Shown: positions 52,860-61,761 of the stretch, in pieces
Numbering within the stretch: position 1 is the stretch's first letter
Layout of the letters: each line of letters starts with the position of its first letter
Assembly: GCF_024648825.1 (NCBI RefSeq)
Contig: NZ_JANBBE010000001.1
Location: 992,001-1,056,000 of the forward strand
Length of the DNA stretch: 64,000 nucleotides
Source: Lentzea californiensis
Lineage (GTDB): Bacteria; Actinomycetota; Actinomycetes; Mycobacteriales; Pseudonocardiaceae
Reading direction: 5' to 3'
Translations under genes and position numbers: made by a program
Notes under the pieces: generated by a model
The model's input: only the letters and a program-made list of their open reading frames with translations
Database searches by the model: none
Told to the model about the DNA's origin: nothing

Positions 52860-52865
52860 GTGAAG

Positions 52866-52938
52866 AGCGGATGACGAGACTCGAACTCGCGACCCTCACC
52901 TTGGCAAGGTGATGCGCTACCAACTGCGCTACATCCGC
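52866..52938 (-). tRNA. tRNA-Gly, anticodon GCC
   Basis: The acceptor stem pairs GCGGATG with CATCCGC and the anticodon arm TCACC-TTGCCAA-GGTGA carries GCC. The T arm contains GTTCGAGTC. CCA is not encoded. The gene reads on the minus strand. Confidence 0.96.
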
Positions 52939-52971
52939 ACTGCCTTACGGGAGAGAACTATACAACAGGGG

Positions 52972-53370
52972 TCAGACGGCATCTTTCGAGGGGGGTTCCA
53001 AACCGGCCAGCAGTTGATCTACCTCGTCCAACTGCTCCTTCGGCCAGCGCCACTCCCACAGCGCCCGGACCTTGGGCAGCACGTCGACCGGCAGCCACGC
53101 GGCCACCTCCTCGCGGAGGTCCCAGTCGTCGAACACGTGCTCGTAGAAGCTGACCAGTGCCGCGTTCTCCAGGAACTGCTCCGGCTGGTGGAAGCACCAG
53201 TGCGCGAAGCCGTACGTGCGACGCAGCACGTCGTCGTCCTGCGCGCGGTGCGCTTCCTGCGCCAGCTGGTACAGCTCGGAGAAGAAGACGTGGCAGGACC
53301 ACTCCTCGGTTTCGGCGACAGCCCGGAGTTCCGGCACCAGGGCCGAAGCACGTTCTCGCCAGTCCACCAC
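52972..53370 (-). CDS. Conserved hypothetical protein, about 132 residues
   Basis: Mostly helical soluble protein: an aromatic-rich core (HVFFSELYQLAQEAH, TYGFAHWCFHQPEQFLENAALVSFYEHVFDDW). The GTG at 53370 is the likely start. It has no signal and no metal motif. It may belong to an unnamed family found across actinobacteria (perhaps DUF7674, recalled from memory and unverified). The tRNA-Gly lies downstream of it in the same direction, so it could share the tRNA transcript. Confidence 0.7.
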   Translation of the reverse strand: MVDWRERASALVPELRAVAETEEWSCHVFFSELYQLAQEAHRAQDDDVLRRTYGFAHWCFHQPEQFLENAALVSFYEHVFDDWDLREEVAAWLPVDVLPKVRALWEWRWPKEQLDEVDQLLAGLEPPSKDAV

Positions 53371-53544
53371 GTGCGTGACGATAGTCGCTGGATCTTGTCC
53401 CGCCGACCGTCCGACGCCCACCTGTGACCGTCCTGTCACCGATCGCGTTGCGCTGATCGGCCCACGCCGAACGGATGGTCTTGTATATCGACCTGTTCTC
53501 ATCGAGGAGCAGGTCTGGCCCCTTGTGGCATGTTGAGGCCTGTG

Positions 53545-54846
53545 ATGGTCGACGAGAACGAGGTCGACCGGGACCTGCTCGCCAGGGTGCGCGAGGGAGA
53601 CGACTCGGCCTACGGCGAACTGTTCTCCCGGCATGCGGACGCGATCCGCCGTTTTTCTCTCAGGCACGTCCGGGAGGCGGCCGAGGCCGACGACCTCACC
53701 GCTGAATCGTTCTTCCGCATGCTGCAGGCGATCCGCCGCGGCAGCGGGCCCACCGACCACGTCCGCACGTACCTGTTCACCGTCGCGCGCCGGGTCGCGT
53801 GGGAGTGGAGCGGACGACGCCGCGACGTGCCGGTGGAGGACGAGGAGCTGGGCCGTCGCGTCGAGCCGGTGAGCGACGACGCGACCAGCAGAGCCGAGCA
53901 CAACCTCATCTCCAGGGCTTTCTCCAGCCTGCCCGAACGCTGGCGGGTCGTGCTGTGGCGCGTCGAGGTCGAGGGCGAACGCCCCGCCACCGTGGCACCG
54001 CACTTCGGACTCTCGCCGAACGCCATGTCGGCGTTGGCCCGCCGTGCGCGCGAGGGGTTGCGCGCGGCATACCTGCAGGCCCACCTCGCGGCCGACGACG
54101 GGCGGTCGTCGTGCGCGGCGATCCGGTCGAAGCTCGGCACCTACACCGCGGGCGGGGTCCAGGGCGTCGAGGAACGCCGGATCCGCGCCCACCTCGACAC
54201 CTGTTCCGCCTGCACGCAGCTCTACACCGAGCTGAACGAGGTCTGCGCGACATTGCGCGCCAGCGCGGCGTACCTGGCCGTGCCGGCGCTGGGACTCGCG
54301 TTCGCCGGGAAGGTGTTCCTGACGAAGGCGAAGCTGGCGTTCGCGGCGGCGAGCGTGGCGACCGTCGGCCTGTTCGGGACGATGGCCGCGGTGTTCAACG
54401 GCGCCGCGGGTGTCGCCGTGCTGCAGCCGGACCAGAACCCGGTGATCGCCATGGAGACGTCCGGGTCGTCGAGCTCCGAGCACAGCCAGGAGCTCGCGGT
54501 GGCCCAGCCGCCGCCGCCCGAGCAGCAGCGGGTGAAGCCGCAGGAGAACGTGGTCAACCCCGGTGGGCAGCGCCAGGAGACCGTGCGCAGGACCGCCTCG
54601 TCCGTGCCGGCGCCGACCAGCGAGCAGCACCAGGACCCGCCGGTCGAGCGGGCCGAGAAGATCGTCGAGTCGTCTGGGCAGTCCGGCCTGGTCAGCACGG
54701 CGGCGACGTCGACGTCGCGCGACATCAAGTCGCTCGACGTGAAGTCGTCGTCCGGATCGCCGACGCCGTCCTCCGTGCCGTGCTCGTCGCCGCGGACCAC
54801 GGTCACGACGGCCACGCTCTATCCGACAGAGCCACGTCTGAACTGA
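53545..54846 (+). CDS. ECF-type sigma factor fused to anti-sigma-like zinc finger and membrane helix
   Basis: Protein of 433 residues. Residues 1-180 are a sigma-70 ECF core: region 2 (LLARVREGDDSAYGELFSRHA, DDLTAESFFRML) and region 4 (LPERWRVVLWRVEVEGERPATVA, PNAMSALARRAREGLR). Then a zinc-binding anti-sigma-like motif follows (SCAAIRSKLGTYTAGG, HLDTCSAC; His216, Cys220, Cys223). A membrane helix (about 255-290) and a Pro/Ser/Gln-rich extracellular tail end the protein. Sigma and anti-sigma activity in one membrane-bound chain implies release by proteolysis or a conformational switch. The promoter region upstream is 174 bases. Confidence 0.87.
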   Translation: MVDENEVDRDLLARVREGDDSAYGELFSRHADAIRRFSLRHVREAAEADDLTAESFFRMLQAIRRGSGPTDHVRTYLFTVARRVAWEWSGRRRDVPVEDEELGRRVEPVSDDATSRAEHNLISRAFSSLPERWRVVLWRVEVEGERPATVAPHFGLSPNAMSALARRAREGLRAAYLQAHLAADDGRSSCAAIRSKLGTYTAGGVQGVEERRIRAHLDTCSACTQLYTELNEVCATLRASAAYLAVPALGLAFAGKVFLTKAKLAFAAASVATVGLFGTMAAVFNGAAGVAVLQPDQNPVIAMETSGSSSSEHSQELAVAQPPPPEQQRVKPQENVVNPGGQRQETVRRTASSVPAPTSEQHQDPPVERAEKIVESSGQSGLVSTAATSTSRDIKSLDVKSSSGSPTPSSVPCSSPRTTVTTATLYPTEPRLN

Positions 54847-54940
54847 CGGTGACGATCAAGCTCCGGCGAGTTCACCCACAAGGCTCTGCCCGCGCCAGGT
54901 ACGGTTTGACCAAGACCGACCTAGCGTGGGAGACGGGTAC

Positions 54941-55378
54941 ATGACGCGGCTGGTGCGCGGTGCTGACGGGCGGATGTGGACGGTCCACAGCCGCATCGAG
55001 TGGCGCAACCCGGTGGAGTCCGACGACTTCGAGCACGACGTCAGCGGCGGTGCTCTGCCCGGCATCATGATGGGCGGCATGCTCGTCGCGATGGTGGTCG
55101 TGCTGATCGCCTGGACGCCGGAGCAGGTCGTCGTGCCGGCGTGGCTGATCCTGGCGCTGATCTTCCTGTTCGCCTTCTTCCCGGTCCGCTGGGCGCTGCG
55201 CCGCCCGCACACGCTGGTCGCGGAGAGCAAGGCCACGGCCGACGAGCTGCCACCCGAGCGGTGGATCGGCTCCGTCCGCGGGCCGATGGCGGTGCGCCAG
55301 GAGGCCTCCAGGGTCGCCCGGACGATCGAGATGCACTCGCTGCCGGACGTCGAAGGCCCGCTGCAACCCGTCGACTGA
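54941..55378 (+). CDS. Two-helix membrane protein, DUF983-annotated type
   Basis: Protein of 145 residues. The N-terminal segment (RGADGRMWTVHSRIEW) is polar and two helices (GIMMGGMLVAMVVVLIAW and VPAWLILALIFLFAFF) follow. The C-terminal part is cytoplasmic (GPMAVRQEASRVARTIEMHSL). The ATG at 54941 is used; GTG 54926 would add five residues. Fifteen bases separate it from the downstream Fpg/Nei gene, so the two likely form one transcript. Function unknown. Confidence 0.75.
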   Translation: MTRLVRGADGRMWTVHSRIEWRNPVESDDFEHDVSGGALPGIMMGGMLVAMVVVLIAWTPEQVVVPAWLILALIFLFAFFPVRWALRRPHTLVAESKATADELPPERWIGSVRGPMAVRQEASRVARTIEMHSLPDVEGPLQPVD

Positions 55379-55393
55379 TGCGACACTGGACCG

Positions 55394-56260
55394 GTGCCCG
55401 AACTACCCGAGGTAGAAGCACTGGTCCACCACCTGCGTGAGAACGCGGTGGGCCGTGTGGTGCATCGCGTCGACGTGGCTTCGCTGCAGGTGTTGAAGAC
55501 GTTCGACCCGCCGTGGACGGCGCTGCACGGCCAAGAGGTCGTGGCCGCGCACCGGCACGGCAAGCACCTCGACCTGGAAGTCGCGGACGGCCTGCACCTG
55601 GTCGTCCACCTCGCCCGCGCCGGTTGGCTGCGCTGGGCCGACACCATGTCCGCACCACCGCCCAAACAGGGACGCGGACCACTGGCGTTGCGCGTCCACC
55701 TAGGTCCACCCGGCCAGGGGCCTGGGTTCGACCTGACGGAAGCAGGCACGAAGAAGGGGCTCGCGGCGTGGATCGTGCGCGACCCGAAGACCATCGCGAG
55801 CGTCGCCAGGCTGGGCCCGGACGCGTTGGGGATCACCCGCACGCAGCTGGAAGACCTGTTCCACAAGCGCACCGAGCGGCTCAAGACGTCGCTCACGGAC
55901 CAGAGCCTGATCGCGGGCATCGGCAACGCCTACTCCGACGAGATCATGCACATGGCGCGGCTTTCGCCGTACGCGACGGCGGGCAAGCTGAACTCGGAGC
56001 AGCTCGACCACCTGCACGAGGCCATGCTCACCACCCTGACCGATGCGGTCGCACGGTCCGTTGGGCAGGACGCGGCTCGTCTCAAGGGTGAGAAGCGGTC
56101 GGGGTTGCGGGTGCACGCGCGCACGGGGCTGCCGTGTCCGATCTGCGGTGACACGGTTCGTGAGGTGTCGTTCGCGGACAAGGCGTTCCAGTACTGCCCG
56201 ACGTGTCAGACCGGCGGCAAGCCGCTGGCCGACCGGCGGCTGTCCCGGCTGCTCAAGTAG
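55394..56260 (+). CDS. Fpg/Nei-family DNA glycosylase
   Basis: Protein of 288 residues. The start reads MPELPEVEALVHHL, where Pro2 is the catalytic residue after removal of Met and Glu3 is the general acid. The helix-two-turns-helix (FHKRTERLKTSLTDQSLIAGIGNAY) and a C-terminal zinc finger (CPICGD, then YCPTCQTGG) complete the family pattern. It removes oxidised bases from DNA and cuts the strand. The GTG at 55394 is the start. Confidence 0.93.
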   Translation: MPELPEVEALVHHLRENAVGRVVHRVDVASLQVLKTFDPPWTALHGQEVVAAHRHGKHLDLEVADGLHLVVHLARAGWLRWADTMSAPPPKQGRGPLALRVHLGPPGQGPGFDLTEAGTKKGLAAWIVRDPKTIASVARLGPDALGITRTQLEDLFHKRTERLKTSLTDQSLIAGIGNAYSDEIMHMARLSPYATAGKLNSEQLDHLHEAMLTTLTDAVARSVGQDAARLKGEKRSGLRVHARTGLPCPICGDTVREVSFADKAFQYCPTCQTGGKPLADRRLSRLLK

Positions 56261-56268
56261 TCCCGCTG

Positions 56269-56853
56269 CTAGGTGACGATCAGGACCTCCAGGGTGCGAG
56301 GGCCGTGCACGCCCTCCACCCGGTTGAGCTCGATGTCGCTCGTCGCCGAGGGGCCGCTGATGAACGTCAGCGGCCGCGTGGGCTCCAGCCGCCGCAACGC
56401 TTCCGGCACCGAGGCTGCGATCTGGTCCTGGCGGACCACGCACAGGTGGTAGTCGGGCAGCAGGGTGAGCGCGCGGCGTCCCTGCCCCTCGCCGCCGTCC
56501 AGCACGATCGTGCCGGTGTCCGCGATGGCCACCGCACACCCCGTCAGCACGCCGTCGGCCTGGTCGAGTTCCCCGATGGTCAGCGGTTCGTGCAGCCACG
56601 TGACGCCGTCGATCAGCCACTCGGCGGGAAGGCCCTGGGGCGCAACGATCCTCTTGCCCTTGAGGAGAGCCAGAGCTTCGGGCACGTCGCTGACGACGTG
56701 CACGATGGCGCGGTAGTCGGCGACCCGTTCGGCGAACAGCTCGACGCCGCCGGGCCCTGTCTGGTTGTAGCCCCGGACGGTCTGCGGTGCGGCCGGCACC
56801 TTCGCGTTCCGGATGCGCTGGAGGATCTCTTCTCGTGCGGCTGAATTGATCAT
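56269..56853 (-). CDS. lutC: LutC-type protein of lactate oxidation (LUD domain)
   Basis: Protein of 194 residues with a LUD domain (VADYRAIVHVVSD, VTWLHEPLTIGELDQADGVLTGCAVAIADTGTIVLD). It is the third subunit of the LutABC lactate dehydrogenase system, which oxidises L-lactate to pyruvate. ATG at 56853 overlaps the lutB stop by four bases. Confidence 0.9.
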   Translation of the reverse strand: MINSAAREEILQRIRNAKVPAAPQTVRGYNQTGPGGVELFAERVADYRAIVHVVSDVPEALALLKGKRIVAPQGLPAEWLIDGVTWLHEPLTIGELDQADGVLTGCAVAIADTGTIVLDGGEGQGRRALTLLPDYHLCVVRQDQIAASVPEALRRLEPTRPLTFISGPSATSDIELNRVEGVHGPRTLEVLIVT

Positions 56854-58274
56854 TCTTGGCAACGGTTCTTCCTCCACCACGAGCGGAACGACTCGGCCGG
56901 CGGCGCGGGCACGTCGCGCGACGACGTCCACCTCGACCCCGGCCACGGCAGTGACGTGATCTTGCCGTCCCTGGCCAGGAACCGCGCCAGGGAACCGGCT
57001 TTCTGCGCCTTCTCGTAGCGCGAGGCCTCACGGAAGATCCACGCGGCGGCCGCCATCGCGACGGACTCCGGCGTGCGTCCCTTGGCCTCGACGACCTCGG
57101 CGCGCAGGTGCGTGAGGACGGACGGGATGTCGATCCGCACCGGGCAGACCTCGAAGCAGGCGCCGCAAAGCGAAGAGGCGTAAGGAAGTGAGGCCGCCTG
57201 CGGGTCGTGCATGTCGCCGACCAGCTGCGGTGTCAGGATCGCGCCGATCGGTCCGGGGTAGACCGAGCCGTACGACTTGCCGCCGGTGCGTTCGTAGACG
57301 GGGCACACGTTGAGGCACGCCGAGCAGCGGATGCACCGGAGTGCCTGGCGCCCAACGGAATCCATCAATGTCGCGGTGCGGCCGTTGTCGATCAGCACGA
57401 GGTGGAACCGTTGCGGCCCGTCGCCGGGCGTCACGCCGGTCCACACGCTCGTGTACGGGTTCATCCGCTCCGCCGTGGACGAGCGGGGCAGCAGCTGCAA
57501 AAAGACCTCGAGGTCCTGCCAGGTCGGCACGAGCTTCTCGATGCCCATCACGGTGATCAGCGTGTCCGGCAGCGTCAGGCACATCCGGCCGTTGCCCTCG
57601 GACTCCAGCACCACGATCGACCCGGTGTCGGCGACGGCGAAGTTCGCTCCGGAGATCGCCACCTTGGTGGTGAGGAACTTCTCGCGCAGGTAGACGCGGG
57701 CGGCCTCGGCGAGGTCCGCCGGTTCGTCGGAGACCTCGATCCCCATGCGGCGCTGGAAGATCTCGCGGATCTCCGAGCGGTTGCGGTGGATCGCGGGCAC
57801 CAGGATGTGCGACGGACGGTCGTCACCGAGCTGCACGATCAGCTCGGCGAGATCGGTCTCGATCGCGCGCACGCCACCGGCTTCGAGGGCCTCGTTGAGC
57901 CCGATCTCGGCCGTGGCCATGGACTTGACCTTGACGACCTCGTCGGCCTGTTCGGCGCGGCAGAGGTCGAGCACGATCCGGTTCGCCTCCTCGGCGTCCC
58001 GCGCCCAGTGGACGACGCCGCCGCGGGCCGTGACCGTCTCCTCGAGCTGCACGAGCAGGGTGTCGAGGCGTGCCAGGACGTCGTCCTTGATCTGCTCGCC
58101 GGCGACCCTGAGCATCTCCCAGTCGGTCATCTCGGCGACCGCCGCCTCCCTGCGCCCCCGGATGGTGCCGGTGGCCTTGCGCAGGTTCTGCCGCAGCTGG
58201 GTGTCCTGCAAGGCCTCTCTCGCGGCCTTGGGGAACGTCGGGCTGCCCAGCCACGTCACCGGGTTGCGAGCCAC
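56850..58274 (-). CDS. lutB: LutB-type iron-sulfur protein of lactate oxidation
   Basis: Protein of 474 residues. An N-terminal LUD-like domain (residues 70-290) is followed by two [4Fe-4S] motifs: CIRCSACLNVCPVY and CGACFEVCPVRIDIP. A C-terminal extension ends in SWWRKNRCQE. The GTG at 58274 overlaps lutA by 19 bases. With LutA and LutC it passes electrons from lactate to the respiratory chain. Confidence 0.93.
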   Translation of the reverse strand: MARNPVTWLGSPTFPKAAREALQDTQLRQNLRKATGTIRGRREAAVAEMTDWEMLRVAGEQIKDDVLARLDTLLVQLEETVTARGGVVHWARDAEEANRIVLDLCRAEQADEVVKVKSMATAEIGLNEALEAGGVRAIETDLAELIVQLGDDRPSHILVPAIHRNRSEIREIFQRRMGIEVSDEPADLAEAARVYLREKFLTTKVAISGANFAVADTGSIVVLESEGNGRMCLTLPDTLITVMGIEKLVPTWQDLEVFLQLLPRSSTAERMNPYTSVWTGVTPGDGPQRFHLVLIDNGRTATLMDSVGRQALRCIRCSACLNVCPVYERTGGKSYGSVYPGPIGAILTPQLVGDMHDPQAASLPYASSLCGACFEVCPVRIDIPSVLTHLRAEVVEAKGRTPESVAMAAAAWIFREASRYEKAQKAGSLARFLARDGKITSLPWPGSRWTSSRDVPAPPAESFRSWWRKNRCQE

Positions 58275-58975
58275 GGGTCCTCCTCCGTCGAAGCCAGGAT
58301 CTCCGCCAGGTGCACCGGTCGCACGCCCGTGCGCAGCCGCGAGAGCCCGCCTCCGATGTGCATGAGGCAGGAGTTGTCACCGGCGGACACCACCTCGGCG
58401 CCGGTGTCCAGCACGCACCGCATCTTGTCCGCGAGCATCGCCGTGGACGTCTCGGCGTTCTTCACCGCGAACGTGCCGCCGAAGCCGCAGCACTGCGTCG
58501 CGTCGGGCAGCTCCACCAGATCGAGTGCCTTCACGGCCCTGAGCAGCGCCAACGGCTTGTCGCCGACCCCCAGCATGCGCAACGAGTGACACGTGGGGTG
58601 GTAGGTGACCCGGTGGGGGAACCAGGCGCCGACGTCGGTCACACCGAGCACGTCGACGAGGAACTCCGCGAGCTCGAACGTGCGCGGCGGGGACTCACCC
58701 AGGGTGGGGTGGACCTCCCGGACCATGCCGGCGCATGACCCGGATGGCGCAACCACGTAGTCGTAGCTTCCGAAGACGTCGGTGTACTTGCGGGCCAGCG
58801 GCTTCGAATGCTCCCGGTAGCCGGTGTTGAAGTGCATCTGGCCGCAGCACGTCTGATCGAGCGGGAACTCGACCGAACAGTCGAGCCGCTCCAGCAGACG
58901 CACCACGGCACGGGCCGTTTCCGGGAAGAACGTGTCCGTCAGGCAGGTCGCGAACAGTGCCACTTTCACGGGCAC
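58256..58975 (-). CDS. lutA: LutA-type CCG-domain protein of lactate oxidation
   Basis: Protein of 239 residues with two CCG domains (QTCCGQMHFNTG and QCCGFGGTF) that bind iron-sulfur clusters or quinone-linked cofactors. It resembles the glycolate oxidase subunit GlcF and LutA. The start is GTG at 58975. It is the first gene of the lutABC operon, divergent from the LytS kinase gene at 59075. Confidence 0.92.
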   Translation of the reverse strand: MPVKVALFATCLTDTFFPETARAVVRLLERLDCSVEFPLDQTCCGQMHFNTGYREHSKPLARKYTDVFGSYDYVVAPSGSCAGMVREVHPTLGESPPRTFELAEFLVDVLGVTDVGAWFPHRVTYHPTCHSLRMLGVGDKPLALLRAVKALDLVELPDATQCCGFGGTFAVKNAETSTAMLADKMRCVLDTGAEVVSAGDNSCLMHIGGGLSRLRTGVRPVHLAEILASTEEDPWLATR

Positions 58976-59074
58976 ACCCTCTCCCCAAATTCATCGGATG
59001 TCTACCCGGGCCGGTGGACCGTACGGGGGTACGCCGGGCGCGCCTCTTGCTATAGGGGTGCCCCACAGCACAGC

Positions 59075-60337
59075 ATGTGCACCGTGGGCGACCTGTTGAC
59101 CGAGCGCGCCGTGCTCGGTGTCATCGCGACCCTGGCCGTTCTGGGCCTCTTCGTGATGCTGTGCCGCGCTCGACGTGTCAGCACCTCTGTCGAGGATGCT
59201 GTGATGGACATGCTCGACCGGATGTCCAAGGCGTCGAGCGACCTCCGCGCGGGCTTGACCCAGGAGGCCGCGGACAAGGCCACCCCCCACCTGCGCGAGA
59301 TGCTGCGGTGCGTCGCGGTCGCCATCACCGACGAAGAGGGCACCGTCCTGTCGTGGGACGGTGGCGCGAACGACCACTACGAGTACCTCCGCGACACGGT
59401 GGCCCGTGCCATCAACAACTGCCACAAGGAACACGTGGACCACCGCAAACTCGGCTGCGAGCTGCAGGGTCCGTGCTCACTGCACAGCGTCGTCGTCGTG
59501 CCGCTGGTCGTCGAGGGAGACGTCGCCGGCACGTTGATCGTGGTCTCCGGCGTCGCGTCGAAGCGCCAGATCCGCATGGCCGAGGAGACCGCCCGCTTCG
59601 TCTCGACCCAGCTCGAGCTGGAAGTCGTCCAGAAGCAACGCCAGGCGCTGGCCCAGGCCGAGGTGAAGGCCCTGCGAGCCCAGATCTCGCCGCACTTCGT
59701 CTACAACGCGCTGAACACGATCTCCTCGCTGATCCGTACCGACCCCTCGCACGCCCGTGAGCTGCTGCAGGAGTTCGCGGAGTTCACGCGCTACTCGTTC
59801 CGCACCGACGGCTTGTTCACGACCCTCGCCGATGAGTTGACCAACATCCATCGCTACCTGACCATCGAACAGGCCCGCTACGGCGCCCGGCTGAGCGTCC
59901 GGCTGCGCATCGCCCCCGAGGTCCTGCAGGTCGTCCTGCCGTTCCTCGTGCTGCAACCCCTGGTCGAGAACGCGGTGCGCCACGGCCTGGCCAAGAAACC
60001 CGGCGGCGGCATGCTCACCATCACCGCCGAGGACAACGGCAACGAGGCCCTGATCAGCGTCGAGGACGACGGTGTCGGCATGGACCCCGACCGCCTCGAC
60101 GACATCAAGGACGCCCACCAGACCGGCGCGCACGTCGGCATCGGCAACATCAACGACCGCATGCGCACGGTGTTCGGCGCCGAGTACGCGCTGGTCGTCG
60201 AGACGGCACCGAACGCGGGCACCAAGGTCATCCTGAAGGTGCCGAAGTTCGCCCGCAACGTGCTGCCGAACCTGAACATCGGGTCTCAGATGACCGACGA
60301 GCCGATGACGGCGGAGCAGGCCGCGATCCGCGCCTGA
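59075..60337 (+). CDS. LytS-type sensor histidine kinase with GAF domain
   Basis: Protein of 420 residues. One N-terminal membrane helix (AVLGVIATLAVLGLFVML) is followed by a GAF-like sensor (residues 65-180) containing a Cys/His-rich stretch (NCHKEHVDHRKLGCELQGPC) that could bind metal, heme or redox ligand. The His kinase part has RAQISPHFVYNALNTI (phosphoacceptor His207) and VLQPLVENAVRHGL, typical of the LytS/YehU branch. It probably signals to the LytTR regulator at 61762. ATG at 59075 is used; GTG 59084 is possible. Confidence 0.9.
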   Translation: MCTVGDLLTERAVLGVIATLAVLGLFVMLCRARRVSTSVEDAVMDMLDRMSKASSDLRAGLTQEAADKATPHLREMLRCVAVAITDEEGTVLSWDGGANDHYEYLRDTVARAINNCHKEHVDHRKLGCELQGPCSLHSVVVVPLVVEGDVAGTLIVVSGVASKRQIRMAEETARFVSTQLELEVVQKQRQALAQAEVKALRAQISPHFVYNALNTISSLIRTDPSHARELLQEFAEFTRYSFRTDGLFTTLADELTNIHRYLTIEQARYGARLSVRLRIAPEVLQVVLPFLVLQPLVENAVRHGLAKKPGGGMLTITAEDNGNEALISVEDDGVGMDPDRLDDIKDAHQTGAHVGIGNINDRMRTVFGAEYALVVETAPNAGTKVILKVPKFARNVLPNLNIGSQMTDEPMTAEQAAIRA

Positions 60338-60479
60338 CGTGCGCCGATGCTCCGTTGAGAAGTTGCAAGGTCAATCATGCTCAACCTGGACGCGCATCGT
60401 GCCGATTGTGGTGTTGACCAATGAACAGCCGGCCGTTTGAAAGAAACAGACGCCGCCCGCGAGCAAAGGCCAACATCCA

Positions 60480-60560
60480 GTGCAGGAACAAAAAGCACCC
60501 GAGCGCGTCCGCGTCTGCATCAAGTGCACCGCCAAGGGGTTCAGCAGCTGCAAGTGCTGA
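60480..60560 (+). CDS. Candidate 26-residue cysteine-rich peptide
   Basis: A short frame from GTG 60480 ends in VRVCIKCTAKGFSSCKC and stop. The four cysteines are arranged CxxC-N7-CxC, suggesting a small zinc knuckle. AAAGG lies about 11 bases upstream. It ends 12 bases before the convergent small gene. No relative is recalled. If real it is a secreted or regulatory peptide. Confidence 0.4.
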   Translation: MQEQKAPERVRVCIKCTAKGFSSCKC

Positions 60561-60572
60561 CGAGCGCCCGGT

Positions 60573-60740
60573 TCAGCGAGCTGCGACCGCCAAAGTCGTG
60601 ATCAGCACGACGGCGCACACGCTCCAGCTCACCCACATCCAGTAGATGTGCATCGGCGTCGGCCCGGCTGCGTTCTGCCTGCCCCGGTCGTCCCACCACT
60701 CGACATACCGTTCGAGCCAGCGGATCGGGTTGAACGTCAC
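60573..60740 (-). CDS. Small membrane protein of 55 residues
   Basis: The GTG at 60740 opens MTFNPIRWLERYVEWWDDRG, then a spacer and a single C-terminal helix (MHIYWMWVSWSVCAVVLITT). The tryptophan-rich amphipathic start is protein-like. Its length puts it under the usual annotation limit. It diverges from the S49 peptidase gene at 60838. Function unknown; Trp-rich membrane microproteins often regulate transporters or kinases. Confidence 0.6.
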   Translation of the reverse strand: MTFNPIRWLERYVEWWDDRGRQNAAGPTPMHIYWMWVSWSVCAVVLITTLAVAAR

Positions 60741-60837
60741 AGCCCGAACCTAGCACCTTGTGTTCCAGGTCACGTGGGAGCAACCGACCACCATCGAGGC
60801 TCCCGCGTGTCCGCGAAACGCACGTACTGTCGAGTAC

Positions 60838-61698
60838 ATGAGCGTCACGGACAAGATCGCGGCCAGGCTCCCGAGGGTCATGGACCGGGGTGAGCGGCCG
60901 CCGGTGGTCGCGGCGGTGCGGTTGCACGGGGTCATCACCCCGCAGTCCTCGCCTGTCGCGCGCAACACGATCAACCTCCAGAACGTCGAGTCGGCCATCA
61001 ACCGGGCGTTCGACAACGAGCGCCTGATCGCCGTGGCGCTGCTCATCAACTCTCCGGGTGGCGCGCCCACCCAGAGCGCGCTGATCGCCGAGCGCATCCG
61101 TGAGCTCGCCACCAAGAAGCACGTGCCGGTGCTCGCGTTCTGCGAGGACGTGGCGGCGTCGGGCGGCTACTGGCTGGCCTGCGCCGGGGACGAGATCTAC
61201 GCGCACGGCACCTCTCTCGTGGGTTCCATCGGTGTCGTGAGCGCCGGGTTCGGGCTCAACGGCCTGCTGGACAAGGCCGGTGTGGAGCGCCGCGTCTACA
61301 CGGCGGGCGAGAACAAGGTCCGGCTCGACCCGTTCCAGGCCGAGAAGCCCGAGGACGTCGAGTGGCTGAAGTCGCTGCACGCCGATCTGCACGAGCAGTT
61401 CAAGGCATGGGTCACCGAACGCCGCGGGGCCAAGCTCAAGAGCGAGGAAGACCTCTTCAGCGGTGAGATCTGGACCGGCACCAAGGCCCAGCAGCTCGGC
61501 CTGATCGACGGCATCGGCACCATCCGGTCCGTCATCGCCAAGCGCTTCCCGGACGCCGAGCTCACGATCGCGGAGCCGCGCAGGCCGTTGCTGGCCAAGC
61601 TCGGGCTGACCGGGGCGTCCACCCGATCGGGCGATCTCGTGACGCAGGTGCTCGCGAGCGTCGAGGAACGTGCTCGCTGGTCCCGATTCGGGCTGTGA
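60838..61698 (+). CDS. S49-family peptidase (SppA/SohB type)
   Basis: Protein of 286 residues with the S49 Ser-Lys protease core. The nucleophile Ser108 sits in DVAASGGYWLACAGDEIYA and the GTSLVGSIGVV strand follows. No N-terminal signal or membrane helix is seen, as in cytoplasmic SohB-like members. It should degrade signal peptides or membrane-protein fragments. ATG at 60838 is used. Confidence 0.88.
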   Translation: MSVTDKIAARLPRVMDRGERPPVVAAVRLHGVITPQSSPVARNTINLQNVESAINRAFDNERLIAVALLINSPGGAPTQSALIAERIRELATKKHVPVLAFCEDVAASGGYWLACAGDEIYAHGTSLVGSIGVVSAGFGLNGLLDKAGVERRVYTAGENKVRLDPFQAEKPEDVEWLKSLHADLHEQFKAWVTERRGAKLKSEEDLFSGEIWTGTKAQQLGLIDGIGTIRSVIAKRFPDAELTIAEPRRPLLAKLGLTGASTRSGDLVTQVLASVEERARWSRFGL

Positions 61699-61761
61699 GC
61701 ATCAGTTCGGTTTCACAGGGCGTGTCGAGGCCTACCCCGGCGTAGACATGACCGCACATTG

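Larger units (their letters stand above)
60338..60837. other. 500-base gap with two candidate small genes
   Basis: Apart from the two very small genes listed separately (60480-60560 on plus and 60573-60740 on minus), I see no other gene. The part 60341-60479 is less GC-rich and may hold a promoter for the short cysteine-rich frame. Confidence 0.5.
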
